A stretch of DNA of 51,875 nucleotides, taken from positions 1 through 51,875 of the forward strand of contig NZ_PVLQ01000022.1 of the NCBI RefSeq assembly GCF_002980595.1. The letters run 5' to 3'. The position numbers and the translations under genes are program-made. The notes below the pieces were generated by a model, which was not told the DNA's origin, did not search any database, and saw nothing but the letters and a program-made list of their open reading frames with translations. Source of the stretch: Malikia granosa. GTDB lineage: Bacteria; Pseudomonadota; Gammaproteobacteria; Burkholderiales; Burkholderiaceae_C. Of the stretch, positions 40,981-51,807 are shown piece after piece; the stretch's first letter is position 1, and every line of letters begins with the position of its first letter.

Positions 40981-42726
40981 TCAGAGCCCCAGCTTGCCCT
41001 TGAGCAGGGCCAGCAGCTCGGCCACGGCCACCTTGGTCGCGGCCTCGTCGCGGCGGTGCTGGTACTCGACCTGGCCTTCCTTCAAGCCCTTGTCGCCGAT
41101 GGTCACACGGTGCGGCACGCCGATCAGCTCCCAGTCGGCGAACATCGCACCCGGGCGCTCGCCACGGTCGTCGAGCAGCACGTCGACGCCGAGCGCGGCC
41201 AGCTCGTCGTGCAGCTGCTCGGCAGCGGCGCGCACGGCCTCGCTGCGGTCCATGCCGATCGGGCAGATCACGAGCGTGAAGGGCGCGATCGCATCCGGCC
41301 AGATGATGCCGCGCGCGTCATGGTTCTGCTCGACTGCTGCCGCCGGCAGCCGGGTCACGCCGATGCCGTAGCAGCCCATCTCGAAATGGCGCGGCTTGCC
41401 GTCCTCGGCCAGGAAAGTGGCGTTCATGGCCTGGGAATACTTGGTGCCGAGGTAGAACACATGGCCGACCTCGATGCCACGCTCGATCGCGAGCGGGCCC
41501 TTGCCGTCCGGCGACGGGTCGCCCGCGACCACGTTGCGTAGGTCGGCGACCAGGTCGGGCTCGGGCAGGTCGCGGCCCCAGTTGACGCCGGTCAGGTGGT
41601 AGTCGATCTCGTTGGCGCCGCAGACCCAGTCGGCCATCAGCGCGACCTCGCGGTCGGCGATCACGGTGACCGGGCGCTTGAGACCGATCGGGCCCAGATA
41701 GCCCGGCTTGCAGCCGAAATGCTCGGCGATCTCGAGTTCGGTCGCCAGGCGGAAGCCAAGCTCCAGGCCCGGCAGCTTGCCGACCTTGACCTCGTTCATC
41801 TCGTGGTCGCCGCGCAGCAGCAGCAGGAAGACCCGGGTCTTGGTGACTTCATCGTAGTCGTTGACCTCGTCGGTCGCCAGCACCATGGACTTGACCGTCG
41901 CCGACAGCGGCAGGCCGAGGAAGTCGGCCAGCGCAGTGCAGCTCGAGGTACCGGGGGTCGACACCTTGGCCAGCTCCTGAGTCGCCACCGGGCGCGGGCC
42001 CTGCGGCGCCAGCGCCTCGGCCTTCTCGATGTTGGCGGCGTAGTCGCTGTTCGGGCAGTAGACGATCGCGTCCTCGCCGGTGGCGGCGATGACCTGGAAC
42101 TCCTCGCTCAGGTCGCCACCGATGGCGCCGCTGTCGGCCGCCACCGCGCGGTAGGTCAGTCCGAAGCGGTCGAAGATGCGGCGGTAGGCCGCTGCCATCA
42201 CCTGGTAGCTGGCCTGAGCGCTGTCGCGGTCGCGGTCGAAGCTGTAGGCGTCCTTCATCACGAACTCGCGCCCGCGCATCAGGCCGAAGCGCGGCCGGCG
42301 CTCATCGCGGAACTTGGTCTGGATCTGGTAGAAGTTCTTCGGCAGCTGCTTGTAGCTGCGCAGCTCCTGGCGCGCGATGTCGGTGACGACTTCCTCCGAG
42401 GTCGGCTGCAGCACGAAGTCGCGCTCGTGGCGGTCCTTGATGCGCAGCATCTCGGGGCCCATCTTGTCGAAGCGGCCGGTTTCCTGCCACAGCTCGGCCG
42501 GCTGCACCACCGGCATGGTCAGCTCGATCGCGCCGGCGCGGTTCATCTCCTCGCGCACGATCTTCTCGACCTTCTGGATCACGCGCAGGCCCATCGGCAT
42601 GTAGGTGTAGATGCCGGCGCCCAGCTTCTTGATCATGCCGGCGCGCGTCATGAGCTGGTGGCTGACCACCTCGGCGTCGGCCGGGGCTTCTTTGAGGGTG
42701 GAAATCAGGAACTGGGAGGCTTTCAT
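40981..42726 (-). CDS. proS: Prolyl-tRNA synthetase
   Basis: 581 residues, the bacterial ProRS form with an editing (INS) domain between class II motifs 2 and 3. The N-terminus [19 protein letters not shown] and [17 protein letters not shown] are typical. The INS domain begins near [19 protein letters not shown], motif 3 is [11 protein letters not shown], and the anticodon domain follows. The start at 42726 matches the family; the frame runs 30 codons further upstream without similarity. It is divergent from rppH, as in many Burkholderiales. Confidence 0.98.
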   Translation of the reverse strand: MKASQFLISTLKEAPADAEVVSHQLMTRAGMIKKLGAGIYTYMPMGLRVIQKVEKIVREEMNRAGAIELTMPVVQPAELWQETGRFDKMGPEMLRIKDRHERDFVLQPTSEEVVTDIARQELRSYKQLPKNFYQIQTKFRDERRPRFGLMRGREFVMKDAYSFDRDRDSAQASYQVMAAAYRRIFDRFGLTYRAVAADSGAIGGDLSEEFQVIAATGEDAIVYCPNSDYAANIEKAEALAPQGPRPVATQELAKVSTPGTSSCTALADFLGLPLSATVKSMVLATDEVNDYDEVTKTRVFLLLLRGDHEMNEVKVGKLPGLELGFRLATELEIAEHFGCKPGYLGPIGLKRPVTVIADREVALMADWVCGANEIDYHLTGVNWGRDLPEPDLVADLRNVVAGDPSPDGKGPLAIERGIEVGHVFYLGTKYSQAMNATFLAEDGKPRHFEMGCYGIGVTRLPAAAVEQNHDARGIIWPDAIAPFTLVICPIGMDRSEAVRAAAEQLHDELAALGVDVLLDDRGERPGAMFADWELIGVPHRVTIGDKGLKEGQVEYQHRRDEAATKVAVAELLALLKGKLGL

Positions 42727-42824
42727 GTCTGGCTTTGGCTGGCGCCCCGCATGCCCCGCGGAGCCAGCCCGGGTAGGGCCAGGGTTTGCCCCGGCAGCCC
42801 CTGCCAAGCCGCCCACTAGCGGTG

Positions 42825-42847
42825 CATAATGAACGCAGTTTTAAAAT
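42825..42847 (+). promoter_or_regulatory. AT-rich promoter region of rppH
   Basis: CATAAT (42825-42830) and TAAAAT (42842-42847) are both -10-like in the 133-bp proS-rppH gap. The first would give a leader of about 23 nt. The second would start transcription nearer the ATG at 42860. GGGG at 42850-42853 is the only Shine-Dalgarno candidate. Confidence 0.4.
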
Positions 42848-42859
42848 TTGGGGTTGATT

Positions 42860-43486
42860 ATGCTTGACAGAGAAGGCTTCAGGCCCAATGTCGGCATCAT
42901 TCTGCTCAACCAGAAGAACCAGGTGTTCTGGGGCAAGCGCATCCGCACCCATTCCTGGCAGTTTCCACAGGGCGGCATAGACCGGGGCGAGACACCCGAG
43001 CAGGCCATGTACCGTGAACTGCACGAGGAAATCGGATTGCTGCCCGAACATGTGGCTATCGTCGCCCGCACGCGGGACTGGTTGCGCTATGAAGTGCCGG
43101 ACCGCTACATCCGCCGGGATGCACGCGGCCACTACCGGGGACAGAAACAGATCTGGTTCCTGCTGCGCCTGACCGGCGGCGACTGGAACCTGAACCTGCG
43201 CGCGACCAGCCATCCGGAATTCGATGCCTGGCGCTGGAACGACTATTGGGTGCCGCTCGAGATGGTGGTCGAGTTCAAGCGTGGCGTCTACGAGATGGCG
43301 CTCAATGAGCTCGCGCGCTACCTGCCGCGGCAGGAGAGCCGCAACCGCTACCTGCGCGGCAATGCGCGGCCGCGCCAGTCACATGGCGAGATGCCGCTGG
43401 GCATGCTGCAGCTGCCGGCGATGCCGGTGCACATGGAGCTGCCGGCCGGCGCCAGCTTCGATCCCGACCCACAGCATCCGTGCTAG
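42860..43486 (+). CDS. rppH: RNA pyrophosphohydrolase RppH
   Basis: 208 residues, longer than E. coli RppH (176) by a C-terminal tail. The N-terminus [17 protein letters not shown] is characteristic. The Nudix box is [23 protein letters not shown]. It removes pyrophosphate or phosphate from the 5' ends of mRNAs and so starts RNase E decay. A TTG four codons upstream is in frame, but the ATG fits the family. The tail after about residue 160 (with [20 protein letters not shown]) is low complexity and likely disordered. Confidence 0.95.
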   Translation: MLDREGFRPNVGIILLNQKNQVFWGKRIRTHSWQFPQGGIDRGETPEQAMYRELHEEIGLLPEHVAIVARTRDWLRYEVPDRYIRRDARGHYRGQKQIWFLLRLTGGDWNLNLRATSHPEFDAWRWNDYWVPLEMVVEFKRGVYEMALNELARYLPRQESRNRYLRGNARPRQSHGEMPLGMLQLPAMPVHMELPAGASFDPDPQHPC

Positions 43487-43546
43487 GTTGGCAGGTCGCC
43501 TGGGACGGGCGGGCGTGATCGCCCGGCAAGGCTGGCCGGCAGCGGC

Positions 43547-44716
43547 TCAGCCGCGCAACACCAGGTTGTCGCGGTGGATCATCTCGGGCTCGGCGGCATA
43601 GCCGAGCAGGCCCTCGACCGCGTTCGACGACTTGCGGCACAGCAGCCGCGCCTCGCCGGCCGAGTAGTTGGCCAGCCCGCGCGCGAGCTCCTGGCCCTGC
43701 GCGTCGCGGATCGCGATCACGTCGCCGCGGCTGAACTCGCCGCTGACGGCGACCATGCCGATCGGCAGCAGGCTCTTGCCCTCGGCGACGATCTTGGCAG
43801 CGGCGCCGTCGTCCACCGTCACGTAGCCGCGCAGCTGCAGATGGTCGGCCATCCACTGCTTACGTGCCTGCTGCTTGGCCGTCTGCGCGACCAGCAGGGT
43901 GCCGATCGGCTCGCCGTTGCTCAGGCGCAGCAGCGCGTCGGGCTCGCGGCCCCAGGCGATCACGGTCGAGGCGCCGGAGCCGGCCGCGCGCCGGGCGGCC
44001 AGGATCTTGGTGATCATGCCGCCGGTGCCGACGCGCGAACCGGCGCCGCCGGCCATCTCCTCGAGGCGCGGGTCGCCCGCGCGCGCGACATGGATGAACT
44101 CGGCGTCCGGGTTCTTGCGCGGGTCGGCGCTGTAGAGCCCCTTCTGGTCGGTCAGGATCACCAGCAGGTCGGCATCGACCAGGTTGGCGACCAGCGCGCC
44201 CAGGGTGTCGTTGTCGCCGAACTTGATCTCGTCGTTGACGACGGTGTCGTTCTCGTTGATCACCGGCACCACGCCATGCTCGAGCAGGGTCAGCAGGGTC
44301 GAGCGGGCGTTGAGGTAGCGCTCGCGGTCGGCCAGGTCGGCATGGGTCAGCAGCACCTGGGCGCTGCCGACTTCCTGCTCGCGCAGCTTGGTCTCGTACA
44401 TCTGGACCAGGCCCATCTGGCCGACGGCGGCAGCGGCCTGCAGCTCGTTGATCATCTTGGGGCGGGTCTTCCAACCCAGCCGCTTCATGCCCTCGGCGAT
44501 CGCGCCGCTGCTGACCATGATCAGCTCGCGGCCCGACTTGACCAGCGCGGCGAGCTGGGCGCTCCATTGCTCGATCGCGGCCTCGTCGAGGCCGCGGCCC
44601 TCGTTGGTCACCAGGCTGGAGCCGACCTTGACGACGATGCGGCGCGCGCCGCGCAGCAGCTCGGAGGAATCGACGGAAAGGGAGACGCCTGGGTCGGCTT
44701 GCAAGTCGGTGCTCAT
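43547..44716 (-). CDS. proB: Glutamate 5-kinase
   Basis: 389 residues with kinase and PUA domains. The N-terminus after about 20 extra residues is [30 protein letters not shown] and [18 protein letters not shown] are substrate and ATP motifs, and [12 protein letters not shown] is the phosphate-binding loop. The C-terminal PUA domain begins near [14 protein letters not shown]. It performs the first step of proline synthesis and is normally feedback-inhibited by proline. It lies 73 bp downstream of obgE on the same strand, a conserved neighbour. Confidence 0.97.
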   Translation of the reverse strand: MSTDLQADPGVSLSVDSSELLRGARRIVVKVGSSLVTNEGRGLDEAAIEQWSAQLAALVKSGRELIMVSSGAIAEGMKRLGWKTRPKMINELQAAAAVGQMGLVQMYETKLREQEVGSAQVLLTHADLADRERYLNARSTLLTLLEHGVVPVINENDTVVNDEIKFGDNDTLGALVANLVDADLLVILTDQKGLYSADPRKNPDAEFIHVARAGDPRLEEMAGGAGSRVGTGGMITKILAARRAAGSGASTVIAWGREPDALLRLSNGEPIGTLLVAQTAKQQARKQWMADHLQLRGYVTVDDGAAAKIVAEGKSLLPIGMVAVSGEFSRGDVIAIRDAQGQELARGLANYSAGEARLLCRKSSNAVEGLLGYAAEPEMIHRDNLVLRG

Positions 44717-44789
44717 GTCTGGGCTCAGGTTGTCGTCACGGAAACGGCTGGCACATCCCCCGGACCCGGGCAGGCGTCCAGCCCGGGTA

Positions 44790-45983
<1,194 letters not shown>

Positions 45984-45997
45984 TCAAACAGGCAACA

Positions 45998-46255
45998 TCA
46001 CACCGGGGTGACGTTGATGGTCTTGCGGTTGAACTCGCCCTTGACGGTGAAGTTCACGATGCCGTCGCAGGTCGCGAAGATGGTGTGGTCCTTGCCGCAG
46101 CCGGTGCCCACGCCAGCGTGGAAACGGGTGCCGCGCTGACGCACGATGATCGCGCCGGCGCTGATGGCCTGGCCGCCGAACACCTTGACGCCCAGCATCT
46201 TCGGCTTGGAGTCGCGACCGTTGCGGGTTGAGCCGCCGCCTTTTTTCTGTGCCAT
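45998..46255 (-). CDS. rpmA: 50S ribosomal protein L27
   Basis: 85 residues. [16 protein letters not shown] at the N-terminus, then GVKVFGGQ and [13 protein letters not shown], match bacterial L27, whose N-terminal tail reaches the peptidyl-transferase centre. There is no Firmicute-type cleaved N-terminal extension. AAGGAG lies about 11 nt before the ATG, 13 bp after rplU. Confidence 0.99.
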   Translation of the reverse strand: MAQKKGGGSTRNGRDSKPKMLGVKVFGGQAISAGAIIVRQRGTRFHAGVGTGCGKDHTIFATCDGIVNFTVKGEFNRKTINVTPV

Positions 46256-46268
46256 GGTGCTTTACTCC

Positions 46269-46580
46269 TTAGCCGTTGATCGAGCTGATTTGCAGCTCGG
46301 TGAAATTCTGACGATGGCCCTGGCGCTTCTGGTAGTGCTTGCGACGGCGCATCTTGAAGATGCGGACCTTGTCGCCACGACCGTGGGAAACCACCGTGAC
46401 CGTGACCGTTGCGCCGGAGACCAAGGGCGTGCCGACCTTGATGTCTGCGCCGTTACCCACGGCGAGCACCTGATCGATCACGATCTCTTGACCCACATCC
46501 GCAGCAATCTGTTCTACTTTAAGTTTTTCGCCAACGGCAACGCGATACTGCTTGCCGCCGGTTTTTATGACCGCGTACAT
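46269..46580 (-). CDS. rplU: 50S ribosomal protein L21
   Basis: 103 residues, the normal length. [20 protein letters not shown], the VLAVGNG segment and [16 protein letters not shown] are diagnostic of L21. The start at 46580 has AGAGGT upstream; the frame runs 31 codons further into the promoter region without meaning. First gene of rplU-rpmA, driven by the sigma70 promoter at 46645-46673. Confidence 0.99.
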   Translation of the reverse strand: MYAVIKTGGKQYRVAVGEKLKVEQIAADVGQEIVIDQVLAVGNGADIKVGTPLVSGATVTVTVVSHGRGDKVRIFKMRRRKHYQKRQGHRQNFTELQISSING

Positions 46581-46644
46581 ATGAACCTCTGAAATTGTCC
46601 GTCTTTCGACGTGCTTCGGCGAACGGATTTTCACCGAATCAAGG

Positions 46645-46673
46645 ATTATAGCCATGCCTCGATAGTTGTGCAA
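46645..46673 (-). promoter_or_regulatory. Strong sigma70 promoter of rplU-rpmA
   Basis: On the minus strand TTGCAC (46668-46673), a 17-bp spacer and a perfect TATAAT (46645-46650). The predicted start near 46638 gives a leader of about 58 nt. This is the best consensus promoter in the window. Confidence 0.82.
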
Positions 46674-46693
46674 GCCCTTGCTAACATGGGGGA

Positions 46694-47917
46694 ATGAGCC
46701 ACAGCCCCCTGCATGACCTGCCGCCCCGGCAAGCCCGACTCGGCCTCGCCAGCATCTTCGGATCGACCTTCCTCGAACTGACGGGCTATTTCATGCTCGC
46801 GCCCTGGCTGCTGCTGAAGCTCAAGGATGCGGATCTGCCGACCTGGCTGGCCGGGCTGTTCGCGGCCACGGCCTGGGCCGGCATCTTCCTGGTGACGCCG
46901 TTCGCCTCGGCCGTGACGCGCCGGCTCGGACGCCGGCCCACGCTCTGGCTGTCGGGCCTGCTGCCGGTGCTCGCGGGACTGGTGTTCAGCCTGACGGACG
47001 CACTCTGGCTCTGGTTCGGCATGCAGCTGCTGGCCGGCATGGCGTCGGGCCTGCGCTGGGTGCTGTCCGAGGCGGTGGTGGCCGAATGCGCACCGCCGCC
47101 GCAGCGCGGACGCTGGATCGGCATCTTCGAGACCATGGTCGGCAGCACCTTCGTCGCCGGTCCGATGCTGCTGGCCTGGATCGGACCGGCCCGACCCGAG
47201 GCGCTCTGGGCGGCGCTGCTGCTGATGACGCTGGGCCTGCTCTGGAGCCTGCTGATCCCGCCGCTGCCGTCGGAGGCCGACGCGCAGCAGGCCGAGGTCG
47301 GGCTGCGCGGGGTCTGGCGCGCGCTGCGCGAGCACCCGGTGATCATGCTGGCGGGCTTCGTCGGCGGCTTCTTCGAGAGCGGGCTGACCGCCATCCTGCC
47401 GCTGTACGGCCTGGCGCTGGGACTGGGCGCGGCGGCGGCTGCCCTGCTGGTGTCGGCCAGCGGGCTGGGCAGTTCGCTGCTGATGCTGCCGGCCGGGCTG
47501 CTGGCCGACCGCCTGGGGCGCGCCGCGCCAGGCAGCTTCTGGGGCGGCGCGCGCCAGACCCGGCTGCAGCTGATGCGGATCTTCGCCGCCATCACGCTGC
47601 TGGGCTCGGGGCTGCTGCCCTGGGTGGCGGACCAGCCGGCGCTGGCCTGGCCGCTGGCCTTCGTCTGGGGCGGCGCCGGCGGCTGCCTCTACACCCTGTC
47701 GATGATAGACATCGGCTCGCGCGAGCGCGGCATCACCCTGGTCAACAGCACCTCGGTGCTGGTGCTGGCCTACACGCTGGGCGGCGTGCTGGCGCCGGCG
47801 CTGGGCGCGGCCGCGCTGCAATGGTCGCCCCGGCTGGGTTTCCCGGCGCTGCTGATCGCGGTCGCGGCCGCCGGGCTGGCGATGCTGCTGCGGGCCAGGC
47901 TGGGCACGCGGATCTGA
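46694..47917 (+). CDS. MFS transporter
   Basis: 407 residues with about twelve hydrophobic helices. The loop 2-3 motif appears as [11 protein letters not shown] and is repeated in the second half as [10 protein letters not shown], typical of the major facilitator superfamily. A central loop ([18 protein letters not shown]) separates the halves. Substrate unknown; drug or sugar efflux proteins share this layout. GGGGGA lies a few bases before the ATG. It is divergent from rplU with 113 bp between starts, so regulatory elements may overlap. Confidence 0.93.
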   Translation: MSHSPLHDLPPRQARLGLASIFGSTFLELTGYFMLAPWLLLKLKDADLPTWLAGLFAATAWAGIFLVTPFASAVTRRLGRRPTLWLSGLLPVLAGLVFSLTDALWLWFGMQLLAGMASGLRWVLSEAVVAECAPPPQRGRWIGIFETMVGSTFVAGPMLLAWIGPARPEALWAALLLMTLGLLWSLLIPPLPSEADAQQAEVGLRGVWRALREHPVIMLAGFVGGFFESGLTAILPLYGLALGLGAAAAALLVSASGLGSSLLMLPAGLLADRLGRAAPGSFWGGARQTRLQLMRIFAAITLLGSGLLPWVADQPALAWPLAFVWGGAGGCLYTLSMIDIGSRERGITLVNSTSVLVLAYTLGGVLAPALGAAALQWSPRLGFPALLIAVAAAGLAMLLRARLGTRI

Positions 47918-48078
47918 GGCCGCGGCCGGGCACGGCAGAGCCGAGCCCCTGCTTTCGGACGAGGAAGCGTCGCGGCGCTCCTCATTCGGGAGGATGGGCA
48001 GCGGCCAGGGCTTGCGGCACAGTGAGCGGCAAACACATGACCCAGGCGGCGCAGAGCCGGCGCCGGAAAGCAGACCCG

Positions 48079-48552
48079 ATGGCCCATTCCCAGCAGACCC
48101 AGGCGGCTCCGGCCGCAGCCAAGCCGGCCCAGGCCGCGCTGCGCGAGACCCAGCAACGCTATGCGCAGCTGCCGCTGGTCTATGCCTGCTCGGGCTGCTC
48201 GAGCTCGGCCCAGCTGGCCAACCAGCTCGCGCTGCGGCTCGACCACCAGGGGCTGGCCGAGATGTCCTGCATCGCCGGCGTGGCCTCGGACGTCAAGCCG
48301 CTGGTACGCACCGCCAGGTCGGGGCGGCCGATCCTGGCGCTGGACGGCTGCGCGCTGCATTGCGTGCGCCATGCGCTGGCCAGGCAGGAGGTGAGGCCCC
48401 AGGTCCATGTGGACTTCTCGCGCCACGCGGTGGCCAAGGACCTGCACCGCCTGCCCAGCGCCGAGGAATGCGAGGCGAGCTGGAACGGCGTCGTGCTGCC
48501 GGCGCTGGACGCCTTGCTGCAGGACAGCACGGCAACAGCCAGGCCGGCCTGA
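48079..48552 (+). CDS. DGC-domain putative zinc-binding protein
   Basis: 157 residues from the ATG at 48079 (GGAAAG about 9 nt upstream); an ATG at 48037 would add 14 residues. An Ala/Gln-rich N-terminus leads to YACSGCSSSAQLANQLALRL and AEMSCIAGV, then ILALDGCALHCVRHAL. These are the three cysteine motifs of the DGC (putative zinc-binding) family; the DGC signature itself is present. Function is unknown; some members neighbour metal or redox genes. The upstream 161 bp contain only an imperfect GAGGAAGCG/CGCTCCTC hairpin. It ends 8 bp from the uvrA stop, convergently. Confidence 0.82.
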   Translation: MAHSQQTQAAPAAAKPAQAALRETQQRYAQLPLVYACSGCSSSAQLANQLALRLDHQGLAEMSCIAGVASDVKPLVRTARSGRPILALDGCALHCVRHALARQEVRPQVHVDFSRHAVAKDLHRLPSAEECEASWNGVVLPALDALLQDSTATARPA

Positions 48553-48560
48553 ACGCGGAC

Positions 48561-51500
48561 TCAGCCGCGTGCCAGCACCGGCGCCAGCGCGCGACCGGTG
48601 TGGCTGCCCAGCCGCACCAGCTCCTCGGGCGTGGCCGCCGCGACGACTCGGCCACCGCCATCGCCGCCCTCGGGTCCCAGGTCCAGCACCCAGTCGGCCT
48701 CGGCGATCAGGTCGAGGTCATGCTCGATCACGACCACGCTGTGGCCGCCATCGACCAGGCGGTGCAGCACGCGGATCAGCTTGTCGACATCGGCCATGTG
48801 CAGGCCGACCGTCGGCTCGTCGAGCACATAGAGGGTATGCGGCGCCTTCTGGCCGCGCCGCCCGACCTCGTCGCGCACCTTGGACAGTTCGGTCACCAGC
48901 TTGATGCGCTGCGCCTCGCCGCCCGACAGGGTCGGCGAGGGCTGGCCCAGCGTCAGGTAGCCGAGGCCGACATCCTTGAGCAGTTGCAAGGGCTGCGCGA
49001 TCGAGGGCATGGAGGCGAAGAAGCCGACCGCCTCGTCGACCTCCATCTGCAGCACCTCGCCGATGCTTTTTCCCCGCCAGCTGACCGCCAGTGTCTCGGG
49101 ATTGAAGCGGGCGCCATGGCAGGCCTCGCAGGGCACCTTGACGTCGGGCAGGAAGCTCATCGCGATGGTGCGCACGCCCTGCCCTTCGCAGCTGTGGCAG
49201 CGGCCCTCGCCGGTGTTGAAGCTGAAGCGGCCCGGGCCGTAGCCACGCGCCTTGGCCTCGAGCGTCTCGGCGTAGAGCTTGCGGATCTGGTCCCAGAAAC
49301 CGATGTAGGTGGCGGGACAGCTGCGCGGGGTCTTGCCGATCGGGGTCTGGTCGACCTCGAGCACGCGCTCGACATGGCCGTGGCCGCTCAAGCCGGCACA
49401 ACCCTGCCAGACCGGCAGCTGGCCGGCGGCCAGCGCCTCGCGCCCGGCCTTGGTCGAGCTCTGGGTCACGGCGGTGGCGACGTTGGCCAGCAGCACCTCG
49501 CGCGCGAAGGTCGACTTGCCCGAGCCGCTGACGCCCGTGACCGCGACCAGGCGCTTGAGCGGGATCGCCGCCGTCACGTCCTTGAGGTTGTGCAGGTTCG
49601 CGCGCTCGACGGTCAGCCAGTGCAGCTTGTCGGGCAGCGAAGTGGTGGCGGGTTCCAGCTGCTTTTTCTTGCGGGTGGATTTCTTGGCGGCGGGCCGCGA
49701 GGCGGCGGCGGCTTCCTCATGCTGCGAGCAGAAATCGTCAGCCGCCGCCCCCTCGCGCCCCTGTGGCGCTGTGCTTTCGGCATGAATGCTGAAATCGCTG
49801 GATGCCGATGCTGCAACCGTGACACCGCCACTCGCCTTCCCCCGAGTCGTCGAGTCGGGCGGGGTGCCGGGCGACGATTTCTGCTCGCAGCATGAGGAGC
49901 CCGGCACCCCGCCCGGCTCGGCGACGAGCGCCTGAGCCTGAGCCTGAGCCTGAGCTGCGGCTGCCGCGAAAGCTTCCTCGGTGACGGGCCGGCGCGGCTG
50001 CAGCGGATGCCGCATCGCGTGCAGCAGGTAGCGGCCGGTCTGCGAATCCTGCGCCGCCATCACGTCATCGACCGTGCCCTCGGCCACCAGCCGGCCGCCA
50101 CGGATGCCCGCGCTCGGGCCGATGTCGATCACATGGTCGGCGCGGCGTATCGTGTCCTCATCATGCTCGACCACCACCAGCGTGTTGCCCTTGCTGCCCA
50201 GCTTGTGCAGCGCATCGAGCAGGATCTGGTTGTCGCGCGCATGCAGGCCGATGGTCGGCTCGTCGAGCACATAGCAGACCCCCTGCAGATTGCTGCCGAG
50301 CTGGGCCGCCAGCCGGATGCGCTGGGCCTCGCCGCCGCTCAGCGTCGGCGCGCCGCGATCCAGCGTCAAATAGCCCAGGCCGACTTCCTCCAGGAACTCG
50401 AGCCGGCCCTGGATCTCGGGCAGCAGGTCGCGCGCGATCTCGGCCTCGCGCGGGCTCAGGGACGCATCGGCCTGCAGCTGCTGCAACCAGCCACGCAGGT
50501 CGAGCACGCTGCGATGCGCCAGCTCGGCGATGCCGAGGCCCTGGAAACGCACTGCGCGCGCGGTCGGGTTCAGCCGCGTGCCGCCGCAGCTGGAACAGGC
50601 CTGGTCGGCGACCTCCTCGAGTTCGGGCTCGGCGAAGCTCTGCTCGCGGCCCTTCTCCTTGTCGTCGCGCACCGAGTCGTCCATCAGCTGGCGCTGCGCC
50701 TTGGTCAGGGCGACTCCGGTACCGACGCAGTCCGGGCACCAGCCATGCTTGCTGTTGTAGGAGAACAGTCTCGGGTCGAGCTCGGCATAGCTGCTCGCGC
50801 AGACCGGGCAGGCGCGCAAGGTCGAATAGACCTGCAGCCGGCCGATGCCCAGCGTCGAGCGGCCATCAGCCAGCGCTTGCTCCAGGCCATCGACCCCGGC
50901 CAGCAGATGCAACACCCCCTTGCCGAGCTCGAGCGCCTGGGTCATGGCGCGGCGCAGTTCGGACTCGGCGCCGGGCTCGACGCGCAGGCGAGCCAGCGGC
51001 AGCTCGATGGTGTGCTCCTTGAAGCGGTCGATGCGCGGGAAGCCGGTGGTCGGCAGGAATTCGCCATCGACCCGCAGATGAGTGTGGCCGCGCGGCCGGG
51101 CCCAGTCGGCCAGCTCGGTGTAGACGCCCTTGCGGTTGAGCACCAGCGGCGCCAGGAACTGCACCTGCTGGCCGCGGCACTGGGTCATGATCTGGGCCAG
51201 GATGCTGTCGGGCTGCTGCGGCTGGACCGGGGTACCGTCATACACACAATGCTGGGTGCCGAGCTTGACGTAGAGCAGGCGCAGGAAATGCCAGACCTCG
51301 GTCGTGGTGCCGACGGTGGACTTGCGCCCGCCGCGGGAGAGGCGCTGCTCGATCGCGACCGTCGGCGGGATGCCGTAGACCGCATCGACCTCGGGCCGGC
51401 CCGCCGGCTGCACGATCGAGCGCGCATAGGCGTTGAGGCTCTCGAGGTAGCGCCGCTGTCCCTCGTTGAACAGGATGTCGAAGGCGAGCGTGGACTTGCC

Positions 51501-51770
51501 GGAGCCGCTGACGCCGGTGATGACGTTGAACCTGCCGCGCGGAATGTCGACGCTCAGTCCCTTGAGGTTGTGCTCGCGGGCGTTGACGATGCGGATGGCA
51601 TTGGCGTGCGGGCTGGCCTTTGCTGTCACTTTGTCGGGGCCAGCGGATACGGCGGCCTCATGCTGCGAGCAGGACTCAGCACCCGCGCCGTCGGGCCGAA
51701 CGGGGCTGGCGGACTCCTCATGCTGCGAGCAGAAATCGTCGCCCGCCAGGCCCGCTCGACCCTCCTCCAT
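48561..51770 (-). CDS. uvrA: UvrA-family excinuclease ATPase with repeat-derived insertions
   Basis: At least 1069 residues, against about 940 for E. coli UvrA. ABC half 1 has Walker A GVSGSGKS (86-93), the UvrB-contact region, a zinc motif CPVCASSY...[17 protein letters not shown] and [12 protein letters not shown]. Half 2 has [16 protein letters not shown]...[14 protein letters not shown] and a second LSGGEAQRI. It recognises damaged DNA. Extra sequence comes from a 47-residue N-terminal extension with DDFCSQHE and CSQHE and a linker at about 600-715 with [18 protein letters not shown] and DDFCSQHE. All of these coincide with copies of one DNA repeat. The zinc-hook insertion domain is shorter than usual. 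No stop codon occurs upstream of 51770 to the window end, so the true start may lie beyond it; GTG at 51629 is another option. Confidence 0.9.
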   Translation of the reverse strand: MEEGRAGLAGDDFCSQHEESASPVRPDGAGAESCSQHEAAVSAGPDKVTAKASPHANAIRIVNAREHNLKGLSVDIPRGRFNVITGVSGSGKSTLAFDILFNEGQRRYLESLNAYARSIVQPAGRPEVDAVYGIPPTVAIEQRLSRGGRKSTVGTTTEVWHFLRLLYVKLGTQHCVYDGTPVQPQQPDSILAQIMTQCRGQQVQFLAPLVLNRKGVYTELADWARPRGHTHLRVDGEFLPTTGFPRIDRFKEHTIELPLARLRVEPGAESELRRAMTQALELGKGVLHLLAGVDGLEQALADGRSTLGIGRLQVYSTLRACPVCASSYAELDPRLFSYNSKHGWCPDCVGTGVALTKAQRQLMDDSVRDDKEKGREQSFAEPELEEVADQACSSCGGTRLNPTARAVRFQGLGIAELAHRSVLDLRGWLQQLQADASLSPREAEIARDLLPEIQGRLEFLEEVGLGYLTLDRGAPTLSGGEAQRIRLAAQLGSNLQGVCYVLDEPTIGLHARDNQILLDALHKLGSKGNTLVVVEHDEDTIRRADHVIDIGPSAGIRGGRLVAEGTVDDVMAAQDSQTGRYLLHAMRHPLQPRRPVTEEAFAAAAAQAQAQAQALVAEPGGVPGSSCCEQKSSPGTPPDSTTRGKASGGVTVAASASSDFSIHAESTAPQGREGAAADDFCSQHEEAAAASRPAAKKSTRKKKQLEPATTSLPDKLHWLTVERANLHNLKDVTAAIPLKRLVAVTGVSGSGKSTFAREVLLANVATAVTQSSTKAGREALAAGQLPVWQGCAGLSGHGHVERVLEVDQTPIGKTPRSCPATYIGFWDQIRKLYAETLEAKARGYGPGRFSFNTGEGRCHSCEGQGVRTIAMSFLPDVKVPCEACHGARFNPETLAVSWRGKSIGEVLQMEVDEAVGFFASMPSIAQPLQLLKDVGLGYLTLGQPSPTLSGGEAQRIKLVTELSKVRDEVGRRGQKAPHTLYVLDEPTVGLHMADVDKLIRVLHRLVDGGHSVVVIEHDLDLIAEADWVLDLGPEGGDGGGRVVAAATPEELVRLGSHTGRALAPVLARG
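49692..49761 (-). repeat. Palindromic element copy C (in uvrA)
   Basis: The 26-nt core at 49714-49739 reads GACGATTTCTGCTCGCAGCA then TGAGGA on the minus strand. Arms at 49692-49713 and 49740-49761 pair at 20 of 22 positions. In uvrA it encodes DDFCSQHEE. Confidence 0.8.
49777..49808 (-). repeat. Degenerate palindromic element copy F (in uvrA)
   Basis: Arms TCGGCAT (49777-49783) and ATGCCGA (49802-49808) flank a shortened core in which CGATTTC joins AGCAT directly, as if the inner hairpin were deleted. It encodes SDFSIHAES, aligned with [10 protein letters not shown] of the full copies. Confidence 0.5.
49846..49925 (+). repeat. Palindromic element copy B (in uvrA, opposite orientation)
   Basis: The 26-nt core at 49873-49898 is identical to copies C and E but on the plus strand, antisense to uvrA. 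Arms of 27 nt (49846-49872, 49899-49925) pair throughout with two G-T wobbles; the inner 17 bp are perfect. Read through by uvrA as SSCCEQKSS. Confidence 0.88.
49931..49954. repeat. Hexanucleotide tandem repeat in uvrA
   Basis: CCTGAG repeated four times, encoding alternating Ala-Gln in the UvrA central linker. It lies 5 bp from the arm of element copy B. Unit length keeps the frame if the number changes. Confidence 0.85.
51655..51680 (-). repeat. Diverged element core copy D (uvrA N-terminal extension)
   Basis: A core with about five differences from the common 26 nt; the inner CTGC-TC-GCAG hairpin and CATGAGG are kept. Arms are not convincingly complementary. Encodes AESCSQHEA. Confidence 0.6.
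51693..51762 (-). repeat. Palindromic element copy E (uvrA N-terminal extension)
   Basis: The 26-nt core at 51715-51740 is identical to copy C. Flanking arms (51693-51714, 51741-51762) pair at about 17 of 22 positions, so the stem is decayed. Encodes DDFCSQHEE just after the ATG at 51770. Confidence 0.7.
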
Positions 51771-51807
51771 CCGGTTGGCAGTCGCAGCGTCAGTGCCAGA
51801 GCTCGCC

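Noticed and set aside
47940-48036. A possible seventh copy of the uvrA palindromic element before the DGC gene
   Set aside because: It shares TCCTCAT and has an imperfect GAGGAAGCG/CGCTCCTC hairpin, but the rest of the 26-nt core is absent.
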